From: an uncultured Lachnospiraceae bacterium
GTDB lineage: Bacteria > Bacillota > Clostridia > Lachnospirales > Lachnospiraceae
Length of the DNA: 53,865 nucleotides
Direction of reading: 5' to 3'
NCBI GenBank assembly: GCA_910588865.1
Contig: CAJUSJ010000019.1
Location: 1 to 53,865, forward strand
The notes under the pieces were generated by a model. The model had not been told where the DNA came from, did not search any database, and saw only the letters and a list, made by a program, of their open reading frames with translations. Of this stretch, positions 25,441 through 34,165 are shown in pieces. Every line of letters starts with the position of its first letter. Position 1 is the stretch's first letter. The translations under genes were made by a program, and so were the position numbers.

Positions 25441-26487
25441 TCAAGGCCTCCTTCTGCCCATGTCCTCTTTCTTTGCCCTGTTCTCCAGGTCTTTCCGGTG
25501 TCCTTTCACATCCTTGGGGATGGTAACACACTGGGCTATGGTCTGGAGCCAGGAGGTCTTGTAAAAATAGTGCTGGCCAATGGTCCGCAGCCTTTGGGCC
25601 GGTGTCTTTTCAGGCAGGGACAGAAAAGCTTTCAGGACAATCCGCTCATAAGTCTCCATCTGTTTCCAGTGCATTTCCCCAAAAGCCGCCGCCTGCATGA
25701 ACATGCGGCAATAATTGTCCTCCACCTGCCGCTTCCGGAAGCTTCTCTGCCATAAGTCCCTCACGCTCCCCGTGGCTCTCGCCCCCAGCACATTGTCCTG
25801 GTGCTGGCGGTACAGGGACAAAGGTTCCCGGACACAAATCATGTGCCCAAAGCAGGAGGCGCACAGGGCGATCCACCAGTCATGCATAAAACACGCCCTG
25901 GGAACCTTCCTTGCCAGTTGAAGCAAAGACCGATTCATCATCAGCGCCCCCCCTGTCACAGCATTCTCCACCAGAATCTTAGGAAACATGTACCGGTCAG
26001 GGTCTATATGGCTGTAGGCAAAGAAGCTGGGACTGATTTCTCTCAGCCCGGCATCCACCACCTCCATGTCCGAGTACACAAGAGCCGGAAGCCCTGGCAC
26101 CTCGAACTCTCTCATCATCCATAAAAGCTTCTCCACTTTCCGGGAATCCCACACATCATCCTGGTCGCTTAAGAGCACATAATCCGCGTCTGTCTGGGAC
26201 ATGAGCCAGAAAAAGTTCATGGCAGGAGCGGGGATAAATGGTTCCCGGTTCTTAAACTCTCCATCCTTATCCCGGTGCCGCAGGACGATCTGCTCCGGAT
26301 AGTACCTCTGGTGCCTCTCTAAAATCCGGCGGGTCTGGTCAGTGGAACCGTCGTCGGAGACAATGATCTGAATGCCTGGAACTGTCTGGGCCAGGATGGA
26401 ATCTAACTGGGCCTCAATGTAGGCCTCCCCCTGGAAAGACGCCAGGAGGACGGCAATACGGGGGCGGGTGTAAGGTTCTATACTCAT
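25441..26487 (-). CDS. GT2 glycosyltransferase (rhamnosyltransferase-like)
   Basis: 348 residues. RIAVLLASFQGEAYIEAQLD, VSDDGSTDQT and LLSDQDDVWDSRKVE (the DQDD metal site), with HDWW in the acceptor region, are the pattern of streptococcal-type rhamnosyltransferases. The start is ATG 26487, with a near-perfect AAGGAGG 6 nt upstream; an in-frame extension to 26535 lacks one. It is first in the separate three-gene glycosyltransferase operon. Confidence 0.88.
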   Translation of the reverse strand: MSIEPYTRPRIAVLLASFQGEAYIEAQLDSILAQTVPGIQIIVSDDGSTDQTRRILERHQRYYPEQIVLRHRDKDGEFKNREPFIPAPAMNFFWLMSQTDADYVLLSDQDDVWDSRKVEKLLWMMREFEVPGLPALVYSDMEVVDAGLREISPSFFAYSHIDPDRYMFPKILVENAVTGGALMMNRSLLQLARKVPRACFMHDWWIALCASCFGHMICVREPLSLYRQHQDNVLGARATGSVRDLWQRSFRKRQVEDNYCRMFMQAAAFGEMHWKQMETYERIVLKAFLSLPEKTPAQRLRTIGQHYFYKTSWLQTIAQCVTIPKDVKGHRKDLENRAKKEDMGRRRP

Positions 26488-26544
26488 AAGAAACCTCCTT
26501 ATATGGGGTTGATTAAATTTTTTAGCAGCGGTCAACTAATTTTT

Positions 26545-26573
26545 ATTGTGCGGAATTTTGGGGGGAATGTCAA
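26545..26573 (-). promoter_or_regulatory. probable promoter of the three-gene glycosyltransferase operon
   Basis: Minus-strand consensus -35 TTGACA (26573-26568), a 17-nt spacer and a weak -10 CACAAT (26550-26545). The leader is about 55 nt. The rest of the 26488-26780 gap holds only a 7-bp stem CGCCCGG/CCGGGCG (26645-26674) and a G-rich run. Confidence 0.5.
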
Positions 26574-26780
26574 GAAAAATCCGTACAAAATCGTAAACCA
26601 GCGCTGATCTCCAAAAGCCTGACAGCGTCCATTTACTCCAGAATCGCCCGGTCCGCGGAGGAGATGGCCGGGCGACTGGAGAGGCGGTGGGGGAGGGGGG
26701 GGTTTGATTGTGTCTGTTGATGTAATATTGACATGAATTGACTTGCTTTTTATGTTTTATGATTGTGCGTTATGGTTGAC

Positions 26781-27659
26781 CTAATGATTGTCTTGCAGCT
26801 TTGCTTTGTAGGAGCTCCATGCCTCCGGCGGAATGCTCATGGCGGACATGGTCTGATCCGCTGTCCACTGCATGTTGGACATCAGGTTCTTGATGGCCTG
26901 CAACAGCATTTGCTCTCCCTTCCGTTCCCCTTTCCTCTCTGCCTCCTCAATGTCCTCTCTCACCAGCCATCTCATGGCTTCATTCATAAATGATTCCCTC
27001 CTTATCCTGTCATATAGTTCCTGATTTGCCAATGAACTTACCTGCAAAACCGCTTCCGCGTTATTCCGCTGGCCAGGTTCTGTAAACCGGGCCGCTTCTT
27101 TGATGAAGGCCCGGATGTCTTCCTCCTGGACACTGGGGGACAGGAGACGCAGGCTCCGGTGAGCCTTCTTATCCAGCCGGCTGATGACAATAACCTGAGC
27201 ATCCAAAAGCACATGTCCTTTAACATAATAGATGCCGGGAAAACGCTCTTCTATAGTCAGGCCAAGCTTCTTTAGCTCTTTGAACAGTTCTCTCGGATAC
27301 CTGTCCCGAAAAATCGACATGGTCAGTTCTTCCGCTGGTATCTGATTCACGGTCTTTCCCAGGCCTTTGTACAGACAGACGTAAGCTACTGTTTTGTAAT
27401 AATCGTCTATAGACAGTCCGTCGTCAGGACTTTTATACTCAATGATATTATATTTTTTAAACAGATACCCGATTTCGTTTTTAATCTTTATGTCTGACAG
27501 TTTTTTGATGATCAGCAGATCCAGCCTCAGCGGCTTTTTGCTTAAATTGTACTCTCTCTGGAATTCCAAATCATCTCTGTTGGAATCTAACTCCAGTTCA
27601 GCGGCTCCGTAAAATCCAGGATGCCATTGGATCTCCGCGGCTTCAATGTGATCTTCCAT
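26781..27659 (-). CDS. Rpn/PD-(D/E)XK-nuclease-family protein
   Basis: 292 residues. The core LRLDLLIIKK, then YNIIEYKSPDDGLSIDDYYK, has the D...ExK arrangement of PD-(D/E)XK nucleases (Asp about 67, E-Y-K about 93-95). The C-terminal half has charged helices (REDIEEAERKGERKGEQ) ending in a short putative helix-turn-helix. Members are common in multiple copies in Lachnospiraceae and are related to recombination-promoting Rpn proteins. The cell role is not established. A TGGTATAAT extended -10 on the minus strand at about 27817-27810 may drive it with a 150-nt leader. A decayed relative lies at 3714-4066, and both sit beside a copy of the same miniature element. Confidence 0.75.
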   Translation of the reverse strand: MEDHIEAAEIQWHPGFYGAAELELDSNRDDLEFQREYNLSKKPLRLDLLIIKKLSDIKIKNEIGYLFKKYNIIEYKSPDDGLSIDDYYKTVAYVCLYKGLGKTVNQIPAEELTMSIFRDRYPRELFKELKKLGLTIEERFPGIYYVKGHVLLDAQVIVISRLDKKAHRSLRLLSPSVQEEDIRAFIKEAARFTEPGQRNNAEAVLQVSSLANQELYDRIRRESFMNEAMRWLVREDIEEAERKGERKGEQMLLQAIKNLMSNMQWTADQTMSAMSIPPEAWSSYKAKLQDNH

Positions 27660-27877
27660 CCGTTTCCTCCTGCTCTTATGTTTTTTAGGGTGAATTTAAA
27701 AGCAGGATTTCGTTAGAAAGATAAGAACTCTCAAAGACGCAGCCATGCTGCAGAATCGGCCTTTGCGCTCCATGACGGAGCTGGCCGCGGAAATCATTGC
27801 TTTGAAGGTATTATACCACGGACCGCGCCCAAACCGCAAGGGGTTAAAAATACTTTTCATTCAACCGCTTTGTTGAC
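27660..27877. other. intergenic leader region with short hairpins
   Basis: No gene is seen. It holds a minus-strand TATAAT at 27815-27810, GCAGCCATGCTGC and GGCCTTTGCG-type short stems around 27740-27775, and the left copy (27870-27877) of the 8-bp duplication TTGTTGAC flanking the miniature element. Confidence 0.4.
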
Positions 27878-28011
27878 GTTACTGTTCACATACGTTCACA
27901 GCAACTGGCAAAAATCCATGAAAATCGCCTGCGGCGATGGGATTTTTGCTCTCTGGCCCAGTTTATCACACGGTCAGCGCGGCAAGCGCGCAGACCTACC
28001 TGAACAGTAAC
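27878..28011 (+). mobile_element. MITE-like miniature element, copy 2
   Basis: Same 134-bp element as at 3447-3580, same orientation, with three substitutions. GTTACTGTTCA (27878-27888) and TGAACAGTAAC (28001-28011) are exact inverted ends. The flanking 8-bp direct repeat TTGTTGAC (27870-27877 and 28012-28019) marks insertion. The right duplication overlaps the -35 hexamer of the next promoter. Confidence 0.9.
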
Positions 28012-28014
28012 TTG

Positions 28015-28043
28015 TTGACACCATTTTCCTTGTCTGGTATGAT
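28015..28043 (+). promoter_or_regulatory. promoter of the histidine phosphatase gene, -35 inside the MITE target duplication
   Basis: TTGACA (28015-28020), a 17-nt spacer ending in TGG and TATGAT (28038-28043). Five of the six -35 bases come from the duplicated target site, so insertion kept or rebuilt the promoter while replacing everything upstream. Confidence 0.8.
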
Positions 28044-28087
28044 ACAAGACAGAAAAATTAAAATCACATACAAGGAGGAAGGTTTGT

Positions 28088-28864
28088 ATGCGAATCCTGT
28101 TTATCCGGCACGGGGATCCAGACTATGAAAATGACACTTTAACAGAAAAAGGCCGCCGGGAGGCTGCCCTTCTGGCCCAGATGGCCCCTTCTATGAAGAT
28201 TGACGACTGCTACATGTCCCCCCTTGGCCGGGCCCAGGCCACGGCATCCTGTTCTTTAAAGGCCATGGGGAAGACGGCCGCGGTTCTTGACTGGCTGAAA
28301 GAATTTCCCGCGAAAGCGGACTTAAGCTTGTTCGAAGAACTTGCGGATGCCTACGGCCATGGCCCTGAAGAAAACAGCCTCTATGGTATCCGCAATGTGG
28401 TCTGGGACATGCTCCCTTCCTACTGGACCCGCCATCCAGAGTACTCAGACGTGGACCGCTGGCAGCAGTCCGCCGCGGCAAAGAGCGGCGACGCCGTCCA
28501 TGTATATAAACACGTATGCCGGGAATTCGACCGCCTTTTGGAGACCTACGGATATCAGAGGGAAGACCGCCATTACCGGGTGGTCCGGGAAAATACCAAA
28601 ACCATTGCCTGCTACTGCCACTACGGCATCATATGCGCCATCCTGTCCCACTTATGGAATGTATCGCCCTTTGTCCTGTGGCAGGGCATCGCCCTGGCTC
28701 CCACCTCCGTGACAGAGGTGGTGTCCGAGGAACGCCAGCAGGGCACCGCCGTATTCCGGGCCCTGCGGGTTGGCGATATCTCCCACCTGTATGCCGGGCA
28801 GGAACCCCCCTCCTTTTCCGCCAGGTTCTGCGAAGTGTTCAGCGATATGAGCCAGCGGCATTAG
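28088..28864 (+). CDS. histidine phosphatase superfamily protein (phosphoglycerate-mutase-like)
   Basis: 258 residues. The start MRILFIRHGDPD has the RHG motif with phospho-accepting His8. TEKGRREAALLA and SPLGRAQATA supply the second arginine, and ACYCHYGI near 180 carries the second catalytic histidine. It removes phosphate from a small molecule or protein; the substrate is not predictable. AAGGAGG lies 7 nt before the ATG. It converges on rhaD with only 8 bp between stop codons and no visible terminator. Confidence 0.9.
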   Translation: MRILFIRHGDPDYENDTLTEKGRREAALLAQMAPSMKIDDCYMSPLGRAQATASCSLKAMGKTAAVLDWLKEFPAKADLSLFEELADAYGHGPEENSLYGIRNVVWDMLPSYWTRHPEYSDVDRWQQSAAAKSGDAVHVYKHVCREFDRLLETYGYQREDRHYRVVRENTKTIACYCHYGIICAILSHLWNVSPFVLWQGIALAPTSVTEVVSEERQQGTAVFRALRVGDISHLYAGQEPPSFSARFCEVFSDMSQRH

Positions 28865-28872
28865 ATATATTC

Positions 28873-29700
28873 CTATTTTTCAAACAAAAACTCCTCCGGC
28901 AGCGTCACCTTAAAGTCAACTGCCAGGTCTCTGAAATTCTGGGGCGAGATGGTCTGCGGCTTATCCGGCCTCATGGACATGACCTTTACCAGAATCTCGG
29001 CGGATTTCTCCACCGTGTGCATCAGTCCGAAGGTCAGGTCAAAATCCTCCCCGGAACAGAAACATCCATGGTGAGCCCAGATAGCCACATCATACTTTTT
29101 CATCAGCTGGCTGGTGGCCACGGCGATCTCTCTTCCTCCCGGCACCATCCAGCCCACGACACCCACCCCATCAGGGAACACCACCGGGCATTCGGTAGCC
29201 ATCTCCCACAGCTCTCTGGTAAACACCTTATCCTCCAGCGGCAGGACAAATGTGAGAGCGATGAGGTTGGCCGGGTGGGCGTGGTAGATGACCCTGTGCT
29301 TTCCTCCTGACGCCTGCTTTTTCACCTCATGGTTCATCAGGTGGGAGGGCAGCTCGCTGGTAGGCCGTCCGCCATTTACCAGTCCCCAGCAGATTCTGTA
29401 ATTTTCCCCTGCCCGGTCAATCTCCACAAGGCAGATATTCGCCTCAGGATCCAGGGGCACATTCCGAAAATATTTTCCGCTTCCCGTCACCAGGAAATAT
29501 TCTCCCGCCAGTCCCGGCACGCCAGTCCCGATGGGCTGCCACGGCTTATCCCAGGACAACTCCTCCTTTACACTTTCAATCTCCTCCGCTTTGACGCGGT
29601 AGCTCAAATTCCCTCCGTTCCTCTCATGCCAGTTCTGGTTAAATCCGTCTCCGCACATCCGGATAAATCCCTGGACAAATGGAGCTTCCAATACTCTCAT
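28873..29700 (-). CDS. rhaD: rhamnulose-1-phosphate aldolase
   Basis: Class II zinc aldolase of 275 residues (E. coli RhaD 274). It splits L-rhamnulose-1-phosphate into dihydroxyacetone phosphate and L-lactaldehyde. Seen: WHERNGGNLSYR, the phosphate-binding FLVTGSGKYF, zinc ligands in YHAHPAN and WAHHGCF, and a C-terminal His in GLMHTVEK. It is the last gene of the rhaB-rhaM-rhaA-rhaD operon, 85 bp after rhaA. Confidence 0.96.
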   Translation of the reverse strand: MRVLEAPFVQGFIRMCGDGFNQNWHERNGGNLSYRVKAEEIESVKEELSWDKPWQPIGTGVPGLAGEYFLVTGSGKYFRNVPLDPEANICLVEIDRAGENYRICWGLVNGGRPTSELPSHLMNHEVKKQASGGKHRVIYHAHPANLIALTFVLPLEDKVFTRELWEMATECPVVFPDGVGVVGWMVPGGREIAVATSQLMKKYDVAIWAHHGCFCSGEDFDLTFGLMHTVEKSAEILVKVMSMRPDKPQTISPQNFRDLAVDFKVTLPEEFLFEK

Positions 29701-29785
29701 AACTGATTTCCTCCTGCTATTTTATTCTTCTCTCCCGCTCTCGCGAATTTTACGGCAGCGCCTCTCTTCTGCCATATGGGGATTC

Positions 29786-31036
29786 TCACTGCCTTTTGCT
29801 CAGCACATCCTTCTCATATTCCAGAACCTTCTCAAACCAGGCCTCTCTCACCGGAACCCCGTTAAGCTCACAGAAATAATCCCAAACATCGCCGAAGGGA
29901 TAACATTTCAGTTCCTCCATAATCATCATTAGCCTGGTGAAATTTCTCTCCTCCTGAAGCCTGGCCAGCTCCTGATTTGGCTGTAGAAGGGCAAATAACA
30001 GGGCTTTCTGCATGTTTCTCATGCCTGTCACCCAGGCGGAGATCCGGTTGATGCTGGCGTCGAAGAAGTCAAGAGCCAGAAGCACCCGGTCTGCCCCGTT
30101 TCTCACAATCTCCTTGGCGATCTCCCTGGTCTCGTCGTCAAAGAGCACCACATGGTCGCTGTCCCATCTCACGGACCTGGTCACATGGAGAGCCACCTTG
30201 TCGAAAAACAGCAGCATGGAGGAGATCTTGTCGGACACCACCTCAGTGGGATGGTAATGGCCGTTATCCAGCAGGCACAGCAATTTATTTTTCGCGGCGT
30301 AATTCATGTAAAACTCATGGGACCCTACCGTGCAGCTCTCCATGCCGATGCCGAAGACTTTGGACTCCACCGCCACGTTGACCTTGCTTTTGTCGTATCC
30401 GCTGGCCAGAATCTGATCCAGGGAGTCCTTAAGCCTGGCTCTGGGGGCCGTCCGGTCTCCCGGAATATCTTTAAACCCATCCGGAATCCAGATATTCATG
30501 GTCACCGGGTTGCCAAGCTCTGACGCGATGTACTGGGAAATTTTCAGGCAGGCCACGCAGTGATCGATCCAGAACTTTCTTATTTCCCAAATCTCGCTGG
30601 ACAATGTGCCGTTGGCTGCCTTGGGGTGGGAAAAACAGGTTGGATTAAAATCAATTCCCATACCTCTCTCCCTGGCGTATTCCACCCATTTTTTAAAGTG
30701 CTCAGGCTTGATCTTGTCCCTGTCAACCTCCTGGCCTTTCTCAAAAATGGCGTAGCTGGCGTGGAGGTTGATCCTGTGCTTTCCGGGAATCAGTTCCAGG
30801 GCCTTGTCCATGTCCGCCATCAGTTCCTCTGGTGTCCTGGCTCTTCCCGGGTAATCCCCTGTGGTCTGAATTCCTCCTGACAGAGCCCCTGCCCCGTCAA
30901 ATCCCACCACGTCGTCTCCCTGCCAGCAGTGCATGGAAACAGGAATCCTCTTCAGGGCCTCCAGGGCCTTGTCCGTATCCACTCCCATGGCCTTGTACAT
31001 TTCTCTTGCCGCCTCATACCGCTCTTTTACTGTCAT
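29786..31036 (-). CDS. rhaA: L-rhamnose isomerase
   Basis: 416 residues (family about 418). It converts L-rhamnose to L-rhamnulose using Mn/Zn. Seen: VSMHCWQGDDVVGF near residue 35, HRINLHASYA, VNVAVESKVFG (metal-binding Glu), LLCLLDNGHYHPTE, and SVRWDSDHVVLFDDE. The start is ATG 31036, with GAGGAG 8 nt upstream, preferred to the longer frame to 31081. It is third in the rhamnose operon; a family II repeat lies between it and rhaM. Confidence 0.96.
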   Translation of the reverse strand: MTVKERYEAAREMYKAMGVDTDKALEALKRIPVSMHCWQGDDVVGFDGAGALSGGIQTTGDYPGRARTPEELMADMDKALELIPGKHRINLHASYAIFEKGQEVDRDKIKPEHFKKWVEYARERGMGIDFNPTCFSHPKAANGTLSSEIWEIRKFWIDHCVACLKISQYIASELGNPVTMNIWIPDGFKDIPGDRTAPRARLKDSLDQILASGYDKSKVNVAVESKVFGIGMESCTVGSHEFYMNYAAKNKLLCLLDNGHYHPTEVVSDKISSMLLFFDKVALHVTRSVRWDSDHVVLFDDETREIAKEIVRNGADRVLLALDFFDASINRISAWVTGMRNMQKALLFALLQPNQELARLQEERNFTRLMMIMEELKCYPFGDVWDYFCELNGVPVREAWFEKVLEYEKDVLSKRQ

Positions 31037-31103
31037 CTCTCTTTCTCCTCTCTTTCTTTGTTTTCCCAGACTCCCGAACATCCCTCTCTTGCCCCCAAGC
31101 CCT

Positions 31104-31189
31104 CGTTACTATGAAAATTTTATCGCCGCAGGCGATTTAAGTTCAGGTATACCAAACGCGCCCGCCACATACTTTCTCCTGTGGCGGCA
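31104..31189. repeat. intergenic repeat family II, copy 1 (between rhaM and rhaA)
   Basis: Two-hairpin element. ATCGCC-GCA-GGCGAT, a linker with GTTCAGGTA and CAAACGCGCCCGCC, then CCGCCACA/TGTGGCGG. It matches 34166-34249 along its length with substitutions that keep the stems. Its GTTAC start, ATCGCCGCAGGCGAT core and GTTCAGGTA also occur in the reverse strand of the 134-bp MITE, suggesting a related, degenerate element. It may affect message processing within the rha operon. Confidence 0.7.
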
Positions 31190-31209
31190 CCTAAAGCTGG
31201 GCATGGGGG

Positions 31210-31524
31210 TTATTGAAGGTAAAATACTGGCTTCAAATCCACACATACGGGACTGTTGTCCTCATTGGTCTCCATAATATCCGCCATGTAATCCCACCAC
31301 TTCCGGTTGATAGCCGTATCTGCGGATTTCGCCCACAGCTCTTCATCTTCAACCTCTAAATACCCGTAGAGCACATTGGTCTCCGGATCCAGATAGATTG
31401 AATAGTTGTGCCCGCCGTGCTTATGGATCATGTCTTTCATCTCATCCCACAACTCATTATGCCGTTTCTCATACTCCTGGGCCATGCCAGGATACAAAAA
31501 CATCTTAAATCCTTTCCTTGTCAT
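31210..31524 (-). CDS. rhaM: L-rhamnose mutarotase
   Basis: 104 residues, exactly the usual RhaM length. It interconverts alpha and beta L-rhamnose to feed the isomerase. Seen: MFLYPGMAQEYEKRHNELW (catalytic-His region), HGGHNYSIYLDPETNVLYGY, and NRKWWDYMADIME. The start is ATG 31524, with GGAGG 5 nt upstream; an in-frame TTG at 31536 overlaps that ribosome site and is rejected. It is second gene of the operon. Confidence 0.96.
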   Translation of the reverse strand: MTRKGFKMFLYPGMAQEYEKRHNELWDEMKDMIHKHGGHNYSIYLDPETNVLYGYLEVEDEELWAKSADTAINRKWWDYMADIMETNEDNSPVCVDLKPVFYLQ

Positions 31525-31593
31525 CTTATCCTCCAAATTCCTCTGTTTTCCGCCTCAGTCCCCTTGTTGGGGGCAGGCTCCCCAAGTCTTTTT

Positions 31594-33009
31594 CTACACC
31601 TGGGGCTCATATTTCTTGATGTCAAAGGAGCGGAAAATGCCCTCCCTGGCCTCTTTTAAATTTCCATAAACCCCAGCCCCAATCATCTGGACCGCCAGGT
31701 TTCCAATAGCCGTGGCCTCTGTGGGGCCCGCGTACACGGGACACCCGGTCTCGTCCGCTGTCAGCTGATTGAGGAAATCCGCGTTGGCTCCGCCGCCTAC
31801 AATGTGGAGCTTTCTATAGGTCTTTCCTGTCACCTGCTCCAGTTCCTCTTTGGTTTTTCTGTAGCAGACTGCCAGGCCGCGGTAAATCACCGCTGCCAGC
31901 TGGGCCGCTGTCCGGGGCTCCTGCTGCCCTGACTCCCTGCAGTATTTTCTCACCGCCTCTGTCATACCGCGGGGAGCCAGAAAACACTCATGGTTACAAT
32001 CTACCAGGGACTTGATCTCCTCCCCCGCGGCCATTTGGCACAGCTGTCCAAAGGAGTAGTCCTCCCCTTCCTCGGCCAGCTCTTTTTTTACTGACTGGAT
32101 CATCCACAGCCCCATAATGTTTTTCAAATACCGGAACCGATGCTCATAGCCCCCCTCGTTGGTAAAATTATGTACCCGGCTCTGCCTGGAGCAGTCCGCC
32201 TGCCTCCTCTCGGTTCCCATAAGGGACCATGTTCCGGAGCTGATGTAGAGAATATCCTCCTCATTGGAAGGCACCGCCGCTACCGCTGACGCGGTGTCAT
32301 GGGTTCCGGGAAGCACCACCTGGCAGGAAAATCCCACTTCCTCCTCCACCGCTTTTGACAGCCCTCCCACCAGGGTTCCCGGCATGGAAAGCTCTCCAAA
32401 CCACTGCCTGGGATATCCAAGCTTCTCAATCAACTCATAGTCCCATGTATTGCTTACCGGGCTTACCAGCTGGGTGGTGGTGGCGTTGGTATACTCCTGG
32501 CACTTCTTTCCCGTGAGGAGAAAATGAAAATAATCCGGGATCATCATCATGGTCCTGGCCTGTGTCAGGTACTCCGGGTTGTTTTTTTTCACGGCCATGA
32601 ACTGGTAGATGGTGTTAAAGCTCTGCTTCTGGATTCCGGTACGCCTGTACAGCTCTTTGGGGGAGATTACCTGGCTCACCTCCCTGTCCATCCCTCTGGT
32701 CCTTTGGTCCCGGTATCCCACCGTATTTCCCACAATTTTGTCCTGGCTGTCCAGAAGCACATAGTCCACGGCCCAGGTATCCACACCCATGCTTACGGGA
32801 ATCTTTCCCAGCTCCTTACACTTTTTCATCCCTGCCTTCACATGGCCCCACAACTCCTCCAGATCCCAGCACAGCTGTCCTCTCACAGCTTTCATGCCAT
32901 TGGGAAACCGGTAGATCTCCTCCAGAGACATTCGTCCCTTTTCCACCCTTCCCAGAATGTGGCGGCCGCTGGAGGCTCCTATGTCCACCGCAAGAAAATA
33001 CTGTTCCAT
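31594..33009 (-). CDS. rhaB: rhamnulokinase
   Basis: FGGY-family kinase, 471 residues. It phosphorylates L-rhamnulose at O1 with ATP. Seen: the N-terminal phosphate loop LAVDIGASSGRHILG, VDTWAVDYVLLD, the adenosine-site LPGTHDTASAVAA and YISSGTWSLMG, and the C-terminal LHIVGGGANADFLNQL. It is first gene of the rhamnose operon, behind a promoter whose -35 abuts a palindromic operator shared with the divergent AraC gene. Confidence 0.96.
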   Translation of the reverse strand: MEQYFLAVDIGASSGRHILGRVEKGRMSLEEIYRFPNGMKAVRGQLCWDLEELWGHVKAGMKKCKELGKIPVSMGVDTWAVDYVLLDSQDKIVGNTVGYRDQRTRGMDREVSQVISPKELYRRTGIQKQSFNTIYQFMAVKKNNPEYLTQARTMMMIPDYFHFLLTGKKCQEYTNATTTQLVSPVSNTWDYELIEKLGYPRQWFGELSMPGTLVGGLSKAVEEEVGFSCQVVLPGTHDTASAVAAVPSNEEDILYISSGTWSLMGTERRQADCSRQSRVHNFTNEGGYEHRFRYLKNIMGLWMIQSVKKELAEEGEDYSFGQLCQMAAGEEIKSLVDCNHECFLAPRGMTEAVRKYCRESGQQEPRTAAQLAAVIYRGLAVCYRKTKEELEQVTGKTYRKLHIVGGGANADFLNQLTADETGCPVYAGPTEATAIGNLAVQMIGAGVYGNLKEAREGIFRSFDIKKYEPQV

Positions 33010-33040
33010 AACGTCCCCTTTCTTAATCGTCCATGTGCCT

Positions 33041-33069
33041 ATTTTACCCTGAAAACAGCAAAAAAGTAA
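33041..33069 (-). promoter_or_regulatory. rhaB operon promoter
   Basis: Minus-strand TTACTT (33069-33064), a 17-nt spacer and TAAAAT (33046-33041). The weak -35 touches the operator arm, which fits activation by an AraC-type protein bound just upstream. Confidence 0.65.
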
Positions 33070-33099
33070 GGACGAGGTTTTCCTAAAACTACGTCCTTA
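33067..33099. promoter_or_regulatory. candidate operator of the rhamnose AraC regulator
   Basis: Perfect 8-bp inverted repeat TAAGGACG (33067-33074) and CGTCCTTA (33092-33099), with 17 bp between the arms. It lies exactly between the rhaB -35 and the regulator's -35. Half sites of this size and spacing suit an AraC dimer. Inferred, not proven. Confidence 0.6.
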
Positions 33100-33100
33100 T

Positions 33101-33129
33101 TTGCAAACACTATTTTTCTGTGATATGAT
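33101..33129 (+). promoter_or_regulatory. promoter of the AraC-family rhamnose regulator
   Basis: TTGCAA (33101-33106), a 17-nt spacer and TATGAT (33124-33129). It begins 1 bp after the operator arm, so the regulator probably controls its own gene. Confidence 0.75.
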
Positions 33130-33186
33130 GATGCCAAAGGCAAAAGTGCCGGGAAACATGAAAATCAATCTGACAGGGGGAAGTCT

Positions 33187-34158
33187 ATGAACAGAGAACT
33201 TATTGAACGTTTAAGTGTAATCACGGATGAGGAGCGGCAGATCCTCTCTGGTCCCGGCCAGATCGACCGGACCCTGTACACCGAACAGTCCCAGCTGATC
33301 ATTGACAGCAGGAAAATGTTAGACCAAGGGAAACTCATCCAGATCAGACCCCACACCCGCTTTGTCCATTTTCCCCGGCACCGCCACAATTATGTGGAGG
33401 TCATCTACATGTGCCAGGGGCAGACCACTCACATCATTGACAACAACCAGGTTCTCCTCAGGGAAGGGGAACTTTTATTCCTCAACCAGAACGCTGTCCA
33501 GGAGATCCTTCCCGCGGGCAGGGAAGATATTGCCGTAAACTTTATTATCCTGCCGGAATTTTTCGACACCACCTTCCGGATGATGGGGGAGGATGAAAAT
33601 ATCCTCCGGGATTTTCTGGTGGACTGTTTAAGGCAGGAGAACAGCTATGGCCGTTACCTTCACTTTAAGGTGGCGGACCTGCTTCCCGCGCAGAACCTTG
33701 TGGAAAATATGGTCTGGACGCTTTTAAACAACCAGCCCTCCAAAAGAAGCATCAACCAGTTCACCATGGGACTTCTTTTGCTCCAGCTGGTACACCACAC
33801 AGACCGGCTTGACACAGGGGCCGGGGATTTTGACCAGCAGCTGATCTTTAAGGTGCTCCGCTACATTGACGAGCACTACAGGGACGGGCAGCTGACACAG
33901 CTGGCAGCTGCCCTTGGCTTCGATGTTTCCTGGCTCAGCCGGGCCGTCAAGCGGCTTCTGGGACGAACCTACAAGGAACTTCTCCAGATAAAGCGCTTAA
34001 ACCAGGCAGCATTTCTCCTGCAAACCACAAGGCTTCCCATCACTGACGTCTGCGCCGCTGTGGGCTACGACAACACCAGCTATTTTCACAGGATCTTCCG
34101 GCAGCACTATGAGATGTCGCCCCGGGAGTACCGAATACGAGGGGCTGTCCCAAAATAA
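33187..34158 (+). CDS. AraC-family activator, likely of L-rhamnose catabolism
   Basis: 323 residues. N-terminal cupin-type sensor domain (about 50-140; HFPRHRHNYVEVIYMCQG, LREGELLFLNQNAVQEI). C-terminal double helix-turn-helix (about 220-318; LTQLAAALGFDVSWLSRAVK, then VCAAVGYDNTSYFHRIFRQH, the family signature). It is divergently placed upstream of rhaB, with a palindromic site between the promoters, so it most likely activates the rha operon in response to L-rhamnose. It is not a close enough match in my reading to call rhaS or rhaR. Confidence 0.9.
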   Translation: MNRELIERLSVITDEERQILSGPGQIDRTLYTEQSQLIIDSRKMLDQGKLIQIRPHTRFVHFPRHRHNYVEVIYMCQGQTTHIIDNNQVLLREGELLFLNQNAVQEILPAGREDIAVNFIILPEFFDTTFRMMGEDENILRDFLVDCLRQENSYGRYLHFKVADLLPAQNLVENMVWTLLNNQPSKRSINQFTMGLLLLQLVHHTDRLDTGAGDFDQQLIFKVLRYIDEHYRDGQLTQLAAALGFDVSWLSRAVKRLLGRTYKELLQIKRLNQAAFLLQTTRLPITDVCAAVGYDNTSYFHRIFRQHYEMSPREYRIRGAVPK

Positions 34159-34165
34159 ACTGGTT

